Source: Diphasiastrum complanatum
Lineage: Eukaryota > Streptophyta > Lycopodiopsida > Lycopodiales > Lycopodiaceae
Assembly: GCA_029204225.1 (NCBI GenBank)
Contig: MU831839.1
Span: forward strand, 1 to 37,669
Reading direction: 5' to 3'
Length of the DNA: 37,669 nt
Under the pieces are notes generated by a model. It did not search any database and was not told where the DNA came from. It saw only the letters and a list, made by a program, of their open reading frames with translations. Positions 7,907 through 19,274 of the stretch are shown piece by piece (position 1 is the stretch's first letter; the number at the start of each line of letters is the position of its first letter). The position numbers and the translations under genes are program-made.

Positions 7907-9829
7907 GCTTGCTCTTTATCTACATAATTTGCACCCTTTGCTGCCAACATATGCTAGACAACATTTTCTATTTCACTGTAGAAGGTGAATTTCAAGACTG
8001 CACACTGGAAACCTTACCCGTTTTCTCTGAAAAGGCAAGCTTTGAGAGTTGGCCTTGTTTTGTGTTTGTAACAAAGCAATGACTTTTATGAAGTCACTGT
8101 GTTGTAAAAAGACAATCTCGTACCATCCTCCTTTTGGCAATAATTTCAGAAGACACTTTGAGTTGTCTTGCTTGTGTACTAGTAAAGTCAAGTTCTTTTT
8201 TGCAGAATAAATGGCAAGAAAGAGCAATCTATAAGTTTGAATGTATCGAAGAAAGATTCAAACACATCGAGGTTTACATTAAAGATTTGCATTTTTTTTT
8301 ATATGGGAGTGGTTTGTGGCATGAAATCATATTCCAATAGTTTTTGCACCAGACATTACAATTCCCTTAGATGAGCGAGAAGGGGTCTAGGTAAAAAACA
8401 CCTCATAATTATGGATGGCCTGGCATGTCGAGTATTTCATATTCCATGACTACAAAGCTTTTGAATGTTCTCTTATTTTGGTGAAGCATCTAAATTTGAA
8501 GTTAGGTGGCTTGCAATGCAGGAAGAGTAATAAAAAGACTTATTTTTTGCACAGTATAATGTATGGGAATTGTACTCCATTCTAGAGATAATATAATAGA
8601 AATCCATTTGGAGTGAGTTTCTAGTACCTTATCAATACGAAATGTTTAACAAGTTAAAAGTTACGATAGATTAAATCTGCTCCTGTTTCAAAGCTGATCA
8701 CCTTCAGACTTGTATTTGCTTGGGCAACACATTATTGATGGGCACTTCATCAACTAGATGTGAACTATGCATACATACTTATTCAGGTTTTGAAGCAAGC
8801 AAACCACCATAGACAAAGTTGCTGTTATTCCATGCAAGATTGATGAAGATGAGAAGATAGTCATACTTGATAGCTTCCCAAAGTCCGGTGCCTCATTGGC
8901 CTCCGTTCTTGAAAGCACTCTGGGAATTACAAGCCTTCAGGCTAGTGTTCAATAAGGAGAAATGCAACTAAGTAAAACTTGGCCACAATTTGAGTTAATG
9001 CTAGAAGAAGGCCTACAATGAAAAGGATGCCCAAGATCATGCTCATATGGCTCAAGAAGATGTAAGCTACTACCTTTCTGAGATATTAGCAACTTCATTA
9101 AGTATCAATGCAAAACACATAAGTGCTTGTTATTGCATAGAGATGTACATTAGAAGTAAGTTAGCTCTATGTATGCTTTTTGACCATGTGGAAGAATGGC
9201 TTGAAGTTACAAATTGTACATGTAGAGTAGTTTACTGAGAGGATTTGAGTAATAAGGAAGCTAGGGCAATTGTGTGCCAATCATAGCATCCAAACATCTA
9301 ATCCATTTTTTAACATCAAATTAGCATGATGTAAGAAAGAAGTCAAGAAACTAGACAAATCAAAGAAACCTTCATCAAATATGGCAAAGAAAGGTAAGAT
9401 TTTCATTATTAATCATCGAATACATCAAGCCTAAAACTAGAGGATGATCAAGCTCCCATGTGGTTGTAGGCACATGAACCATCCATTGGCAAAAGCCAGC
9501 AAGGCCATGTGACTTTTGGTCAAATGCCATGCTCTATGAATCTTTTGGTAGTTTTCAATGTCTTTGGCCACTTCTTAACGCAAGAAAGATCTTCCAAATG
9601 GTGTCTTTAAATAGTTACCTGTTGCAACTGGCTAAATATTGTTCCATTTTACAATCCATAGTTCTTTGCTACAATACTCAATTATTGCCTCTCTTTTTTT
9701 ATTGGCTAGGTCGTTGACCTTGATGATGATTGCGTTACAGATCCAAATAGCTTTTGAGCATCCATATAAAATAAAAATAAAAACGACTATAGATCCTCAA
9801 GTTTCTTTTGAGCTAATGGCCCTTTGAAA
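7907..9829. other. Gene-free stretch
   Basis: AT-rich sequence with only short open frames on either strand, none with a recognisable motif. Nothing supports a gene, an RNA or a terminal repeat. Confidence 0.5.
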
Positions 9830-10480
9830 ATGACTAGAAAAGGGGTTGATGGTGCACAATATTGCAACATAGCAATATACTCGTTTGTCCACTTCTATGG
9901 TCTCTTGTTCATTCACATTTGTCATCCAATGCCTTGAGCCTGTGGTTGTACATTATCTTGTGCTAATGTCTCCTCCAATTGATCTGGAAGAGAGTTGTTG
10001 GAATTTTATCTTTATTGATCAATAAGAGCAAGGTTAGTGACAATGTCTTATTGAAGATGGATAGCCATATTATCCATTAATTTTCCTTGTGAATAAAATG
10101 ATGGGTACACTTGTTGTTGATCCAAAGCAGTGATGCTCCAAGTCAAGGAATGTGTCTCCCATATTTGGCCACTGACATCCTATTGATATTCACATCACTA
10201 TAATGTTCAAACAAGTCATTATTCTAATCATATCTAAAAAAATCATCTTCATTTTGGTTATCCCAAGGATTATCAACATATTGATTCTCGAAGATGATAT
10301 AGTTATAGACACTTTGATAGCTAGTATTTATTTTGTCTCCAACAACTTTCTTATTGGTATTCTTGAAAAATATTTTTCATAGCTCCTTGTTGCTCACTCT
10401 TTCGAGTGACTCTAAACACATGCTACAATTTCTCTATTCCCTTTGATTCATTGTCAACTTGAAACATTTCCTCCGATAGG
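9830..10480 (-). pseudogene. Weak coding-like remnant, unassigned
   Basis: On the minus strand, successive frames give protein-like runs rich in Asn, Asp and Gln (for example NPWDNQNEDDFF, SDVNINRMSVAKYGRHI, WTNEYIAMLQYCA) separated by stops and shifts. It could be the gag-like or regulatory ORF of an old element. No family is recognised. Confidence 0.25.
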
Positions 10481-10629
10481 TATCTATTTATACCATAACT
10501 TTTCTGTGTTGGAACTTTGCTTTGACACTTCAACCGATCTAAGGAATGTTGTTAGTGTTGTGATTGATTATGAGGTTGACGAAATTGGATGTCTTTGTGG
10601 CATTGAAAATCTCAATCAAACTGGCCTTC

Positions 10630-11270
10630 AAATTTGAAACTCATTTCCATTGACTGTATTCCCGATTTGTCAAGACTGTCTAGTTGGTAAACAGACTAGG
10701 AAACCAATCAAGCCATCATCATATTGCTAGAGGATTGTTAGACATTGTACATTCCGACATTTGTGGTCCGATGAAAAATCCTTTGCTTAAGGATGCAAAG
10801 TACTTTATAACTTTTATTAGTGAATTTTCCAGAAGGACTATGGTGTACTTTATAAAGAAACAATCAGAAGCTTTCAACTGCTTCAGAATCTTCAAGGAGC
10901 GTGCAGAAAAGGAGACTGGAAGGACGATCAAGGCCCTAAGGTCAAACAATGGTGGAGAATATATCACTACCGAGTTTAAGGAGTACTGCCAAAGCCAAGG
11001 CATTGAGCAGCAATTCATCACTCCTTACAGTCCTCAGTCTAATGGCTTGGTCGAGAGGAAGAACCGTACCCTAGTTGAATCAGCCAAATGTATGCTAGCG
11101 CATGCATTGCTGCCCAAGAGATTCTGGACCGAAGCTGTCTCCACTACAGGTTACGTCCAGAACAGATGTTCGACCAAGGCCCTCTCAGGCAAGACACCCC
11201 ATGAGGTATGGACAGAATCTAAGTCTTCTGTGAAGAACCTAAGAGTGTTTGAATGCGTTGCCTATGCGTA
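10630..11270 (+). pseudogene. C2 integrase (copia)
   Basis: A 195-codon open frame covers the integrase core. It has the first Asp in DIVHSDICGP, the region of the second Asp in ALRSNNGGEY, and the Glu in GLVERKNRTLVE. At 10945-10947 the second catalytic residue is Asn (AAC) where the family has Asp, a single G-to-A change. The frame then closes at TAG 11269-11271 and continues in another frame (KKKLDFQGL). Confidence 0.9.
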
Positions 11271-11479
11271 GATCCCAAAAGACACGAAGAAGAAATTGGA
11301 CTTCCAAGGTCTCAAGACGATCTAATAATACATACAAGCTGTATGATCCTGATATCCAACAAATCTTGTATAGCCGGGATACATTCTTTATCGAGGATCA
11401 GTTTGTCGACATCAAAGGCAAGGATATTTCTCCAGGAGAACCTTCATCATCTGTCATTGATACGACTGTCTGAGCTTCT

Positions 11480-12670
11480 GGCTCAGGCGTGTCCATTGTC
11501 GACCCAGTTTTTGACAGCGAATCAGACGAAGACGTTCTTGCTACCCAACAACAAGTCCTAGGAGTGGTTCATTAGTCAAATCCTCCCAGAAGATCAAGCC
11601 GAGTGTGCACACAGCCCACAAGGTATACTTCTGAGTCTGCATGTCTCTTGATACAGGAACTGACGACAGTCGAAGCGGCACTCAGCCAACCAGACTTTGA
11701 TTTATGGAGAGAAGCTATGGACAAAGAGTATTCCTCTCTGATCAAGAACCAGACGTGGTCACTAGTCGAGGCTCCTATTGGCTGCTATATCATTGATTGC
11801 AAATAGATCTTCAAGATCAAATACAATGCCAATGGAGCAATTGATCGAAGGAAAGCAAGACTAGTAGCATGAAAATTCACTCAGATCCCCAATGTCAACT
11901 ACAGCGAGACTTTCAATCCAGTAGTCAAACATTCATCGATCCGAGCACTCCTGTCTTATGCTATAGCTGCCGACCTCGAAGTACATCAACTTGATGTACA
12001 AACAGCTTATCTGAACGGAGTTATACAAGAAGACATCTATATGATCCAGCCCGAAGGATACATTCTGGAAGGTATAAAAAATCATGTCTGTAAACTCCAC
12101 AAAGCACTTTACGGCTTGAAACAGTCTGTCAGAGCTTGGTTTCAGAGGATCAACACATTCCTCATCGGACAAGGATTCAAACCAAGCACTGCTGATTGCA
12201 ACGTCTATTCCAAGTCAGTGCAACAATCCTTCATTATCATCACCTTATACATGGATGATATGTTGCTCTTCAGCAATAATACCAATATGGTCAAGGATTT
12301 GAAGCAGATGTTGTTTTCAAAGTTCGACATGACTAATCTAGGCGAAGCTTACTTCTGTTTGGGCATTCAGATCCACAGAGACAGAGCGAGATGACTGATT
12401 TACATCACTCAATAAAGGTATCTTCACAATGTTCTTAGCATATACAATCTAATGAATTGTAAATTAGCTCACTCACCGATGGATCCAGGCCTGCACTTGT
12501 CAAATGACCAATGTCCCCAGACCAAGCAGGAAGATGAGCAGATGAGAGAGTATCCTTATCGATCAATATTTGGATCTCTCATGTATGCAATGGTCTGTAC
12601 AAGACCAGATATCTCTTTTGCAGTAAGCTCACTCAGCCAATATATGGCTAATCCTGGCATTACCCATTAG
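11480..12670 (+). pseudogene. C2 reverse transcriptase (copia)
   Basis: RT homology starts near 11690 (WREAMDKEYSSLIKNQTW). It continues with IFKIKYNANGAIDRRKARLV, YSETFNPVVKHSSIRALLSY, VQTAYLNGVIQEDIYMIQPE and LHKALYGLKQSVRAWFQ to the catalytic LYMDDMLLFS at about 12246-12275. In-frame TAG (about 11805) and TGA (about 11871, 12393) and a shift near 11870 interrupt it. The YMDD active site itself is intact. Confidence 0.9.
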
Positions 12671-13242
12671 AAGGCTCTCATAAGAGTCATGAGATATATT
12701 CGAGCTACCATGGACCAGTGCATCTGCTATGGAGATGTCGACGACGACAATCTTCATCAGCTCAGTGGGTATTCTGATGCAAGCTGGGGAGGAGATGTAG
12801 ACAATCATAAGTCCACATCTGGATTTACATTCTTCTTCAACGACAGTTCTATCTCATGGAATAGTCGTAAGCAAACCTCTATCACACGTTCTTCTACAGA
12901 AGCAGAGTATATTGCTGCTTCTCAATCTATTAAGGAAGCGTTTTGGTTGAGAAATTAATTGTCAAATGTTAATCTACATTAGTACAGTCCTACAATTTTA
13001 TTCTGTGTTAATCAGAGTGCTATTGCCTTATCGGCCAACCCTAGATTTCACTCTAGGAGTAAGCACATTGAAATCAGATATCACTACATCAAGGACAAGG
13101 TTTTCTACAAGGAGGTGAGCTTAACATACTACAAAATGCATGACATGGTTACAGATATATTCACGAAGGCATTAAGTGTTAATGCACATAACAAATTTTG
13201 TGCATTGCTTAGTCTGAAGATCAAGGCATTCACGGATCCAGA
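12671..13242 (+). pseudogene. C2 RNase H (copia)
   Basis: Copia RNase H with the first Asp in GYSDASWGGD, a Glu in RSSTEAEYIAAS and a later SRSKHIEIRYHYIKDKV segment. The usual ending, MVTDIFTKAL, is near 13150. Stops lie at about 12668, 12956 and 12977. The polyprotein ends at TAA 13244-13246, overlapping the polypurine tract. Confidence 0.88.
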
Positions 13243-13244
13243 TT

Positions 13245-13253
13245 AAGGGGGGA
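13245..13253 (+). promoter_or_regulatory. C2 polypurine tract
   Basis: AAGGGGGGA lies directly before the TGTTGG start of the 3' LTR, the position where plus-strand synthesis is primed. Confidence 0.9.
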
Positions 13254-14434
13254 TGTTGGATTTATCTCCTATACTCTCCTAAATCCTATTTTAATCTGCC
13301 TCCATTCATACTGCATTTTTTTACTCATGTTGTCGCACAGTCTGCATATTTACATGTAAAATAAGACAGACAAAAAACTCGAATGTCTGCATAAATACAA
13401 GTAATTCTCCACAGGCGAAAAAGATGAAAAACGCGACACTATGCTTTTACACATGATTTGTGATAGGCTAAAAAGAGGACACTGCCTTACAAAAATGTCG
13501 AAGGTGCCCTAGGGAAAGCGGAGACACCGTGTAAATCAAATCCTAAGGCATTTGTCAGAGTGTCACATTTTTCGCATCTTCACGAACGTTCCTTTCAGCA
13601 AAGGCTGACGTTGCAGCATTCTCATGCTCATCCATGCAAGTGTGCTAACAGATTTGACAACGACAGCAGCCACCCACGATCTCCTACAGATAGCACATCC
13701 ACTTTGTACTTTCTTCATCTGCACACCTGTAAAATTGTGTATATATATGAGAAGATGTGAGATAAGAACGTGTGTGAAAATAATAGCATTAGAAACTTAT
13801 CAAACATAGACGAAGTAGATGCCCACGCACATTGATTCTTTTGTATTGTTAGTAACAGAATCATTCCTTTTTGAATTAGCTTTGTAGAGCACATGGTTTC
13901 ATCCACTATTGTCTTTTGCTCCACAACATTATTGACATGTATATTTAGCTATACTTAATCTGATAACAACTCTATTTTGTTCTGCGTTCAGATTTGTGTC
14001 AATATTGCTATGCTTTTCTACATTCTATCTGACTCTCTTATTGCTCAATCTGGTAATTTGTTCTTAGCGAATTATTATTAGTCTACTAGCTGTTGGCGGC
14101 TAATATTTAGTCTTGTCTTTTGCAACTGATTATCAGTCGAGCTCTTTACGAATTATTCGCGACTAACAATTTGTCTAGCTGTTCACGACAAATTATCCTT
14201 CTGATGTTTTTGTTGCTTAATGTTTGGCTACGTAATCAAATCGACTGTGATTTCTATCTCTAACATTCTGTTCGTTTCTGATAGGCGTAGTCATGCTTAG
14301 GGAAAGAGTAATATAGCTCATTCCGTTGCGCACAAACACTTTTTGTTCGAGTTTCGAGTTTGCTTCTTTTCGTGTTCGTTTCTTTTCGAGCTATTTTAGT
14401 TTCTCACACTCTCACTCTCTCTTTCAACCCAACA
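13254..14434 (+). repeat. C2 3' LTR (1181 bp)
   Basis: It starts TGTTGG and ends CCAACA, perfect 6-bp terminal inverted repeats of LTR type, and sits directly after the polypurine tract. A TATA-like run lies inside. The partner 5' LTR is absent, so the element cannot be dated from LTR divergence. Confidence 0.88.
13738..13750 (+). promoter_or_regulatory. TATA-like run in the C2 LTR
   Basis: TGTATATATATGAG sits about 490 bp into the LTR, plausible as the U3 promoter. It is supported by position and composition only. Confidence 0.4.
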
Positions 14435-14437
14435 CAA

Positions 14438-14533
14438 GGAAGACTTATTTCTAAGTCTATAATGAAGGCTCAAAGGAGTCTATAAGGAAGGTTTATTTCT
14501 AAGTCTATGATGAAGGCTCAGAGGAATCTATAA
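14438..14533. repeat. Tandem duplication, two 48-bp units
   Basis: Units 14438-14485 and 14486-14533 share TTTATTTCTAAGTCTAT and ATGAAGGCTCA, with few differences. They begin 3 bp after the C2 LTR end. Confidence 0.9.
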
Positions 14534-14574
14534 AGATTGGAACTAGGCCAAGGGATTGATCACCCTATTGACCT

Positions 14575-14688
14575 TATCCACCATGAGGATGGGCAACCTC
14601 TAGAAAAAAGTGCCAATAAATAAATAATTATCCACCATGATTGAGGATGGGCAACCTCTAAAAAAAGTGCCAATGAATTAATGATTAT
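14575..14688. repeat. Tandem duplication, units of about 54-60 bp
   Basis: Two copies of a unit beginning TATCCACCATGA and containing GGATGGGCAACCTCTA and GTGCCAAT. The second has a 4-bp insertion near its start. Confidence 0.88.
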
Positions 14689-15361
<673 letters not shown>

Positions 15362-15483
15362 TTCACTATCTATCTACTCCATATATCTTGTGCTACATCT
15401 CCATTTTTGGAGTATTTGCACCATAATCTAAACTTGGCCATTCCTTTAACTTGGCCCACTACTACAAAAAATCCAGCAACTCT

Positions 15484-15546
15484 ATTACGAGCTTCAGCTT
15501 TATCACTGCCACCTTGATGTTTTTTAAAGTTTTTCTTGGTTTTCTT
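15484..15546 (-). pseudogene. Small inverted gypsy gag fragment
   Basis: The 63 bp match, in minus orientation, the gag segment just before the zinc knuckle of G4 (compare 33779-33845; encodes KKTKKNFKxHQ...DKVEARK). They are fused directly to plus-strand polymerase sequence of G1, so an inversion or template-switch junction lies at about 15546. Confidence 0.8.
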
Positions 15547-16140
15547 AGGATTTTTTCATCGGCATATTCCCCAATTTGCTCGACTGGCATTTCCCCTTAC
15601 CCAAGTCTTGAAAGGCTATAAGAAGCTAAGCCGGAGGGCTAAGAGTCCACTAGTGGTGTGGATGGAGGATATGAATAATTGTTTTGAGTTGCTTAAGAAA
15701 AATGTCACTTCGGCATCAATACTAATCATTGGTGATTGGTGATCCTAATAAGGCTTTTGTGGTTAGGACCGATGCCACTGATTATGCTATTGGAGCTGTT
15801 TTGATGCAGGATGGACATCATGTGGCTTATGAAGGCAAGAAACTCAATCCTGCTCAGTCTAGGCATTGTACCTATGAGAAGGGACTATTTGCAATTGTTC
15901 ATTCCTTGAAAATTTGGTGACATTATTTGTATGCAGCCAGATTTGAAGTTTTGACGGAGCTTCAGACTCATCAATATTTCTGTGATGCTACAAATTTAAA
16001 CGGGAGACAAGCTAGATGGGCTGAGCTGATGCAAATCTTTGACTTTTCTATACGTTATTGTAAAGGAAGTCAAAATACTCTAGCGGATGCTTTGAGTTGG
16101 TTACCGGTTATTAATCAGTTGTGCTTTACTGTTATAGAAC
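15547..16140 (+). pseudogene. G1 RNase H
   Basis: Gypsy RNase H: first Asp in VVRTDATDYAIGAVL, Glu in CTYEKGLFAIV, third region VLTELQTHQYF where Glu-Leu replaces the Asp-His seen in G2 (VLTDHQTLRY). A frameshift lies near 15735 (duplicated TGATTGGTGAT) and an in-frame TGA at 15918-15920 in place of a conserved Arg codon. Confidence 0.9.
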
Positions 16141-17110
16141 CGGGGTTGTTTCAGTCTCTTCAAGGACTATATGAGTCCAATCCTTTTTTTGGAAAGTATT
16201 GGCAACAAGTACTTTCGGGGGTCGATTCAGGTTTGCAAGATTCCTTGAATCAGGGAAAGACTAAAATGGATTTCCTAACTCGAAACATGATTTTGTTTCG
16301 TAAAGGAAATGTGTGTGTACTGGAGAATGACACTATAAGGGCCCAAATCTTGCATGAGTGTCATGATAGTCCATGCGCAGGACATCCGGGTATACAAAAA
16401 ACACTTGACTTAGTTCGAAGGCTATTTTGGTGGCCTAAGATGAAAAGTCAGGTAGAGGCCTATGTACATTAATGTACTAAGTGCTAGTTAAATAAAGCAA
16501 AGAGGCTAAAAGCTAGTGGCCTATTACATCCTTTAGATATTCCTACTAGAAAGTGAGAAAATATATCTATGGATTTTGTGGTCGGGCTTCCACATACAGG
16601 GAAGGGCCATGAGTCGGTTTGGGTCATTGTTGACAGACTTACGAAGTTTGCTCAATTTATCCCAACGAAAACTATTGTTAAAGCTTCAGAACTAGCTCAA
16701 CTGTTTGCTGAGAAGCTTTTTCGACTATACGGGCTGCCTTGCGATATTGTCAGTGACCGTGACCCAAAATTCACTGGGAATTTCTGGCAAGCAGTATTTG
16801 AAAAGTTGGAAACAACTTTAAGTTTGAGTTCTACAGATCATCCGGAATCAGACGGTCAAACGGAAAGGACCAATCAGACGATGGAGGATATGCTTTGAGC
16901 ATATGTGGGCCATCGGCAGTTTGATTGGGAACAGTACCTTCTACTGGTGAAATTTGCATATAACAGTGCAAAACATTCATCGACCGGATTCAGCCCTTTC
17001 ATACTTATGTATGGTTTTCAACCTCGATCACCAATAAGTGTTGGCATCAAAAACCTACGAGTGCAAGCCGCAGCTGATTTCCTTGCGGATATGCAAGAAA
17101 TGTTATAGCT
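16141..17110 (+). pseudogene. G1 integrase
   Basis: The HHCC zinc domain runs HECHDSPCAGHPG to FWWPKMK, then CTKC. The core carries Asp in MDFVVGLP, Asp in VSDRDPKF and Glu in SDGQTERTNQ, so the D,D-35-E triad is present. Stops interrupt it at about 16470, 16487, 16556, 16896 and 17106, several readable as CGA to TGA, TGG to TGA or CAG to TAG. No chromodomain remains. Confidence 0.92.
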
Positions 17111-17268
17111 AGCTAAAGATAGCATAAGAAGTGCCCAGGACAGGGCAAGGCACTATGCCGATCTATCTTGGACACTCATGCAAGATTTGGGCCCTTAAAA
17201 TGTCATTCTCCGGTACACACACCTTTCCTTTACGAAACAAAATCCTGTTTCGAATTAGGAAATCCATT

Positions 17269-18147
17269 TCAGTCTTTCCTTGATTCGAGGAATCTTGCAA
17301 ACCTGAATCGACCCCCCAAAAGTACTCGTTGCCAATACTTTCCAAAAAAAGGATCGGACTCATATAGTCCTTGAAGAGACTGAAACATCTTCGGTTCTAT
17401 AATAGTAAAGCACAACTGATTAATAATCGGTAACCTGCTCAAAGCATCTGCTAGAGTATGTTGACTTTCTTTACAATAACGTATAGAAAAGTCAAAGATT
17501 TGCATCAGCTCAATCCATCTAGCTTGCCTCCTCTTGAAATCTGTAGCATCACAGACATATCGAAGAGTCTGATGATCCGTCAAAACTTCAAATTTGGCTC
17601 CATACAAATAATGTTGTCAAATTTTCTAGGAATGAACAATTGCAAACAGTTCCTTCTCATAGGCACAATACCTAGACTGAGCAGGATTGAGTTTCTTGCT
17701 TTCATAAGCCACAGGATGTCCATCCTACAATATCAAAATAGCTCCAATAGCATAATCATTGGCATCGGTCCTAACCACAAAAGCCTTATTAGGATCGCCA
17801 ATGATTAGCATTGGTGGCGAAGTGACACTTTTCTTAAGCAACTCAAAACAATTATTCATATCCTCCGTCCACACCACTAGTGGACTCTTAGCCCTCCAGC
17901 TTAGCTTCTTATAGCCTTTCAAGGCCTGGGTAAGGGTAAATGCCAATCGAGCAAATTGGGGAATATGCCGATGAAAAAAACTTACAAACTCCAAAAAAGA
18001 CTTGATTTTCCGCACTGTTGTGAGAATAGGCCAATCAATAACCCTCTGGATACGATGGGCCTCAATCTCCACTCCCCGTTCGGAAATCTTATGCCCCAAG
18101 TAGGACAATTCCTTCGCAAAAAAAGTCATACATAGACTCTTTGGCAA
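17269..18147 (-). pseudogene. G2 connection and RNase H
   Basis: It reads FAKELSYLGHKISERGVEIE, the FHRHIPQFARLAF connection, VVRTDANDYAIGAIL and VLTDHQTLRYVCDATD, keeping the Asp residues of RNase H. A break near 17725 and TGA at the KIW position (about 17617-17620) close the frame. Confidence 0.88.
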
Positions 18148-18560
18148 AGAGCTTTTCCCTTCTTAGGATGTCCCAGACGATCCTAAGATGCTCTTTATGT
18201 TCCGCCAAAGTCTTACTGAAAATTAGGATATCATCTAAGAATACCACTATGAATCTTCCCAAATATGACCTGAACAAATCATTCATCATCTGTTGGAAAG
18301 TTGCCAGTGCATTGGTCAAACTAAATGACTACACCAAAAATTCGTAGTGACCAAAGCGAGTTCGAAACCTGGTTTTTGGTATATCTTCTGTCTTAATGCA
18401 TATCTGATGGAATCTTGACCTTAGATCTATCTTGGTAAAGTAGCCAGCACCACCAAGATAATCTATTAGGCCATCCATCGACGATAGTGGATATCTATTC
18501 TTAACGGTTACCTTGTTCAATTTCTTTACTTTTAATGCACTTAAGATCATTAGGTCCAAA
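18089..18560 (-). pseudogene. G2 reverse transcriptase palm
   Basis: It contains [12 protein letters not shown], motif [29 protein letters not shown] and the catalytic FLDDILIFSKT. A stop replaces a codon before the LTNA region (about 18330), and a shift lies near 18110. Metal-binding Asp residues are still present. Confidence 0.9.
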
Positions 18561-19274
18561 GACTAAAGAACGAAGAAGAAAATACATCCATCTCATTCAA
18601 GAGCTTGTGCCACATTGGATGGGTTTGATAGATCAAATGTTGGATTTTCATTGGTTTGATCCATTGAGGTTGCTTGTGTGTTTTCCTATTATGCAAATAC
18701 AACAACAAGTGCTCAAATTAGAATGATAGAAATGCTTCAATTGTCACATCCAATGCAAATAAAAAGCATTTACTTATATTCATTCAATCTTATTGTTTGT
18801 AAGCTCAATCCAAGCCTACTATTTGCAAGCTTAATCCAAGTTTAAGAGAAAAACAACAACAAGCTACATTTGCCTTAATCAAAAGCAAAAATGAAAACCA
18901 AATCTTTATGTAAACTTCAATTAACTAGTCCAAGCTAATGTTTACATAAAATTCCCATTCCCATTCTTCCATTTGTCATTTCAAAAGCAACCAAAGTTTT
19001 CACATTTCTCACTATTCTAGATTTCCAAAACCAAGAAACTAGTGTCTAGAAATGGATAACTAATGAAGCTTTATGAAACCTTCAATTTTTAGATCTGATT
19101 TTCAGATTTACAGGTTTGAAAATTAGAACTTCAAAATGACAAAAAACAGAATTTCAAAACTTGTTTTATGCTCAAAGTTACACTACCATTCCCTTCCTAC
19201 ACTGCCATCTTCATGAAACTAGGAGATAGAAAGGTGTAACTAATGAAGTTTGAATCAAAACTTCATATTTCAGA

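Larger units (their letters stand above)
10630..14434 (+). mobile_element. Ty1/copia retrotransposon C2, 5' truncated
   Basis: It begins inside the pre-integrase domain (CLVGKQTRKP near 10675) and runs through integrase, RT, RNase H, polypurine tract and a complete 3' LTR. The 5' LTR, primer site, gag and protease are missing. Many in-frame stops show it is dead. Boundaries are seen at the 3' LTR end; the 5' edge is approximate. Confidence 0.92.
15547..17160 (+). mobile_element. Ty3/gypsy fragment G1: RT end, RNase H and integrase
   Basis: A plus-strand gypsy pol fragment starting at the RT/RNase H connection (FFHRHIPQFARLAFPL) and ending in the integrase C-terminal region (RARHYAD). LTRs, gag, protease and the RT palm are absent. 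It is the only copy here that keeps the integrase core, so it shows what G2-G4 have lost. It ends abruptly at about 17160 against the oppositely oriented G2. Confidence 0.93.
17163..19265 (-). mobile_element. Ty3/gypsy fragment G2, internally deleted
   Basis: Minus-strand copy of the G4 family. From high to low coordinate: leader (19265-18650), the gag start region (about 18650-18585), then after a deletion of most of gag, RT (18560-18090), RNase H (about 18000-17430) and the beginning of integrase (17363-17163). The LTRs are gone. It is truncated on the left against G1 and on the right, in its leader, against the C3 LTR. Confidence 0.92.

Noticed and set aside
14434-14440. CAAGG as a target-site duplication of C2
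   Set aside because: The 5' end of C2 is missing, so no matching copy can be checked.
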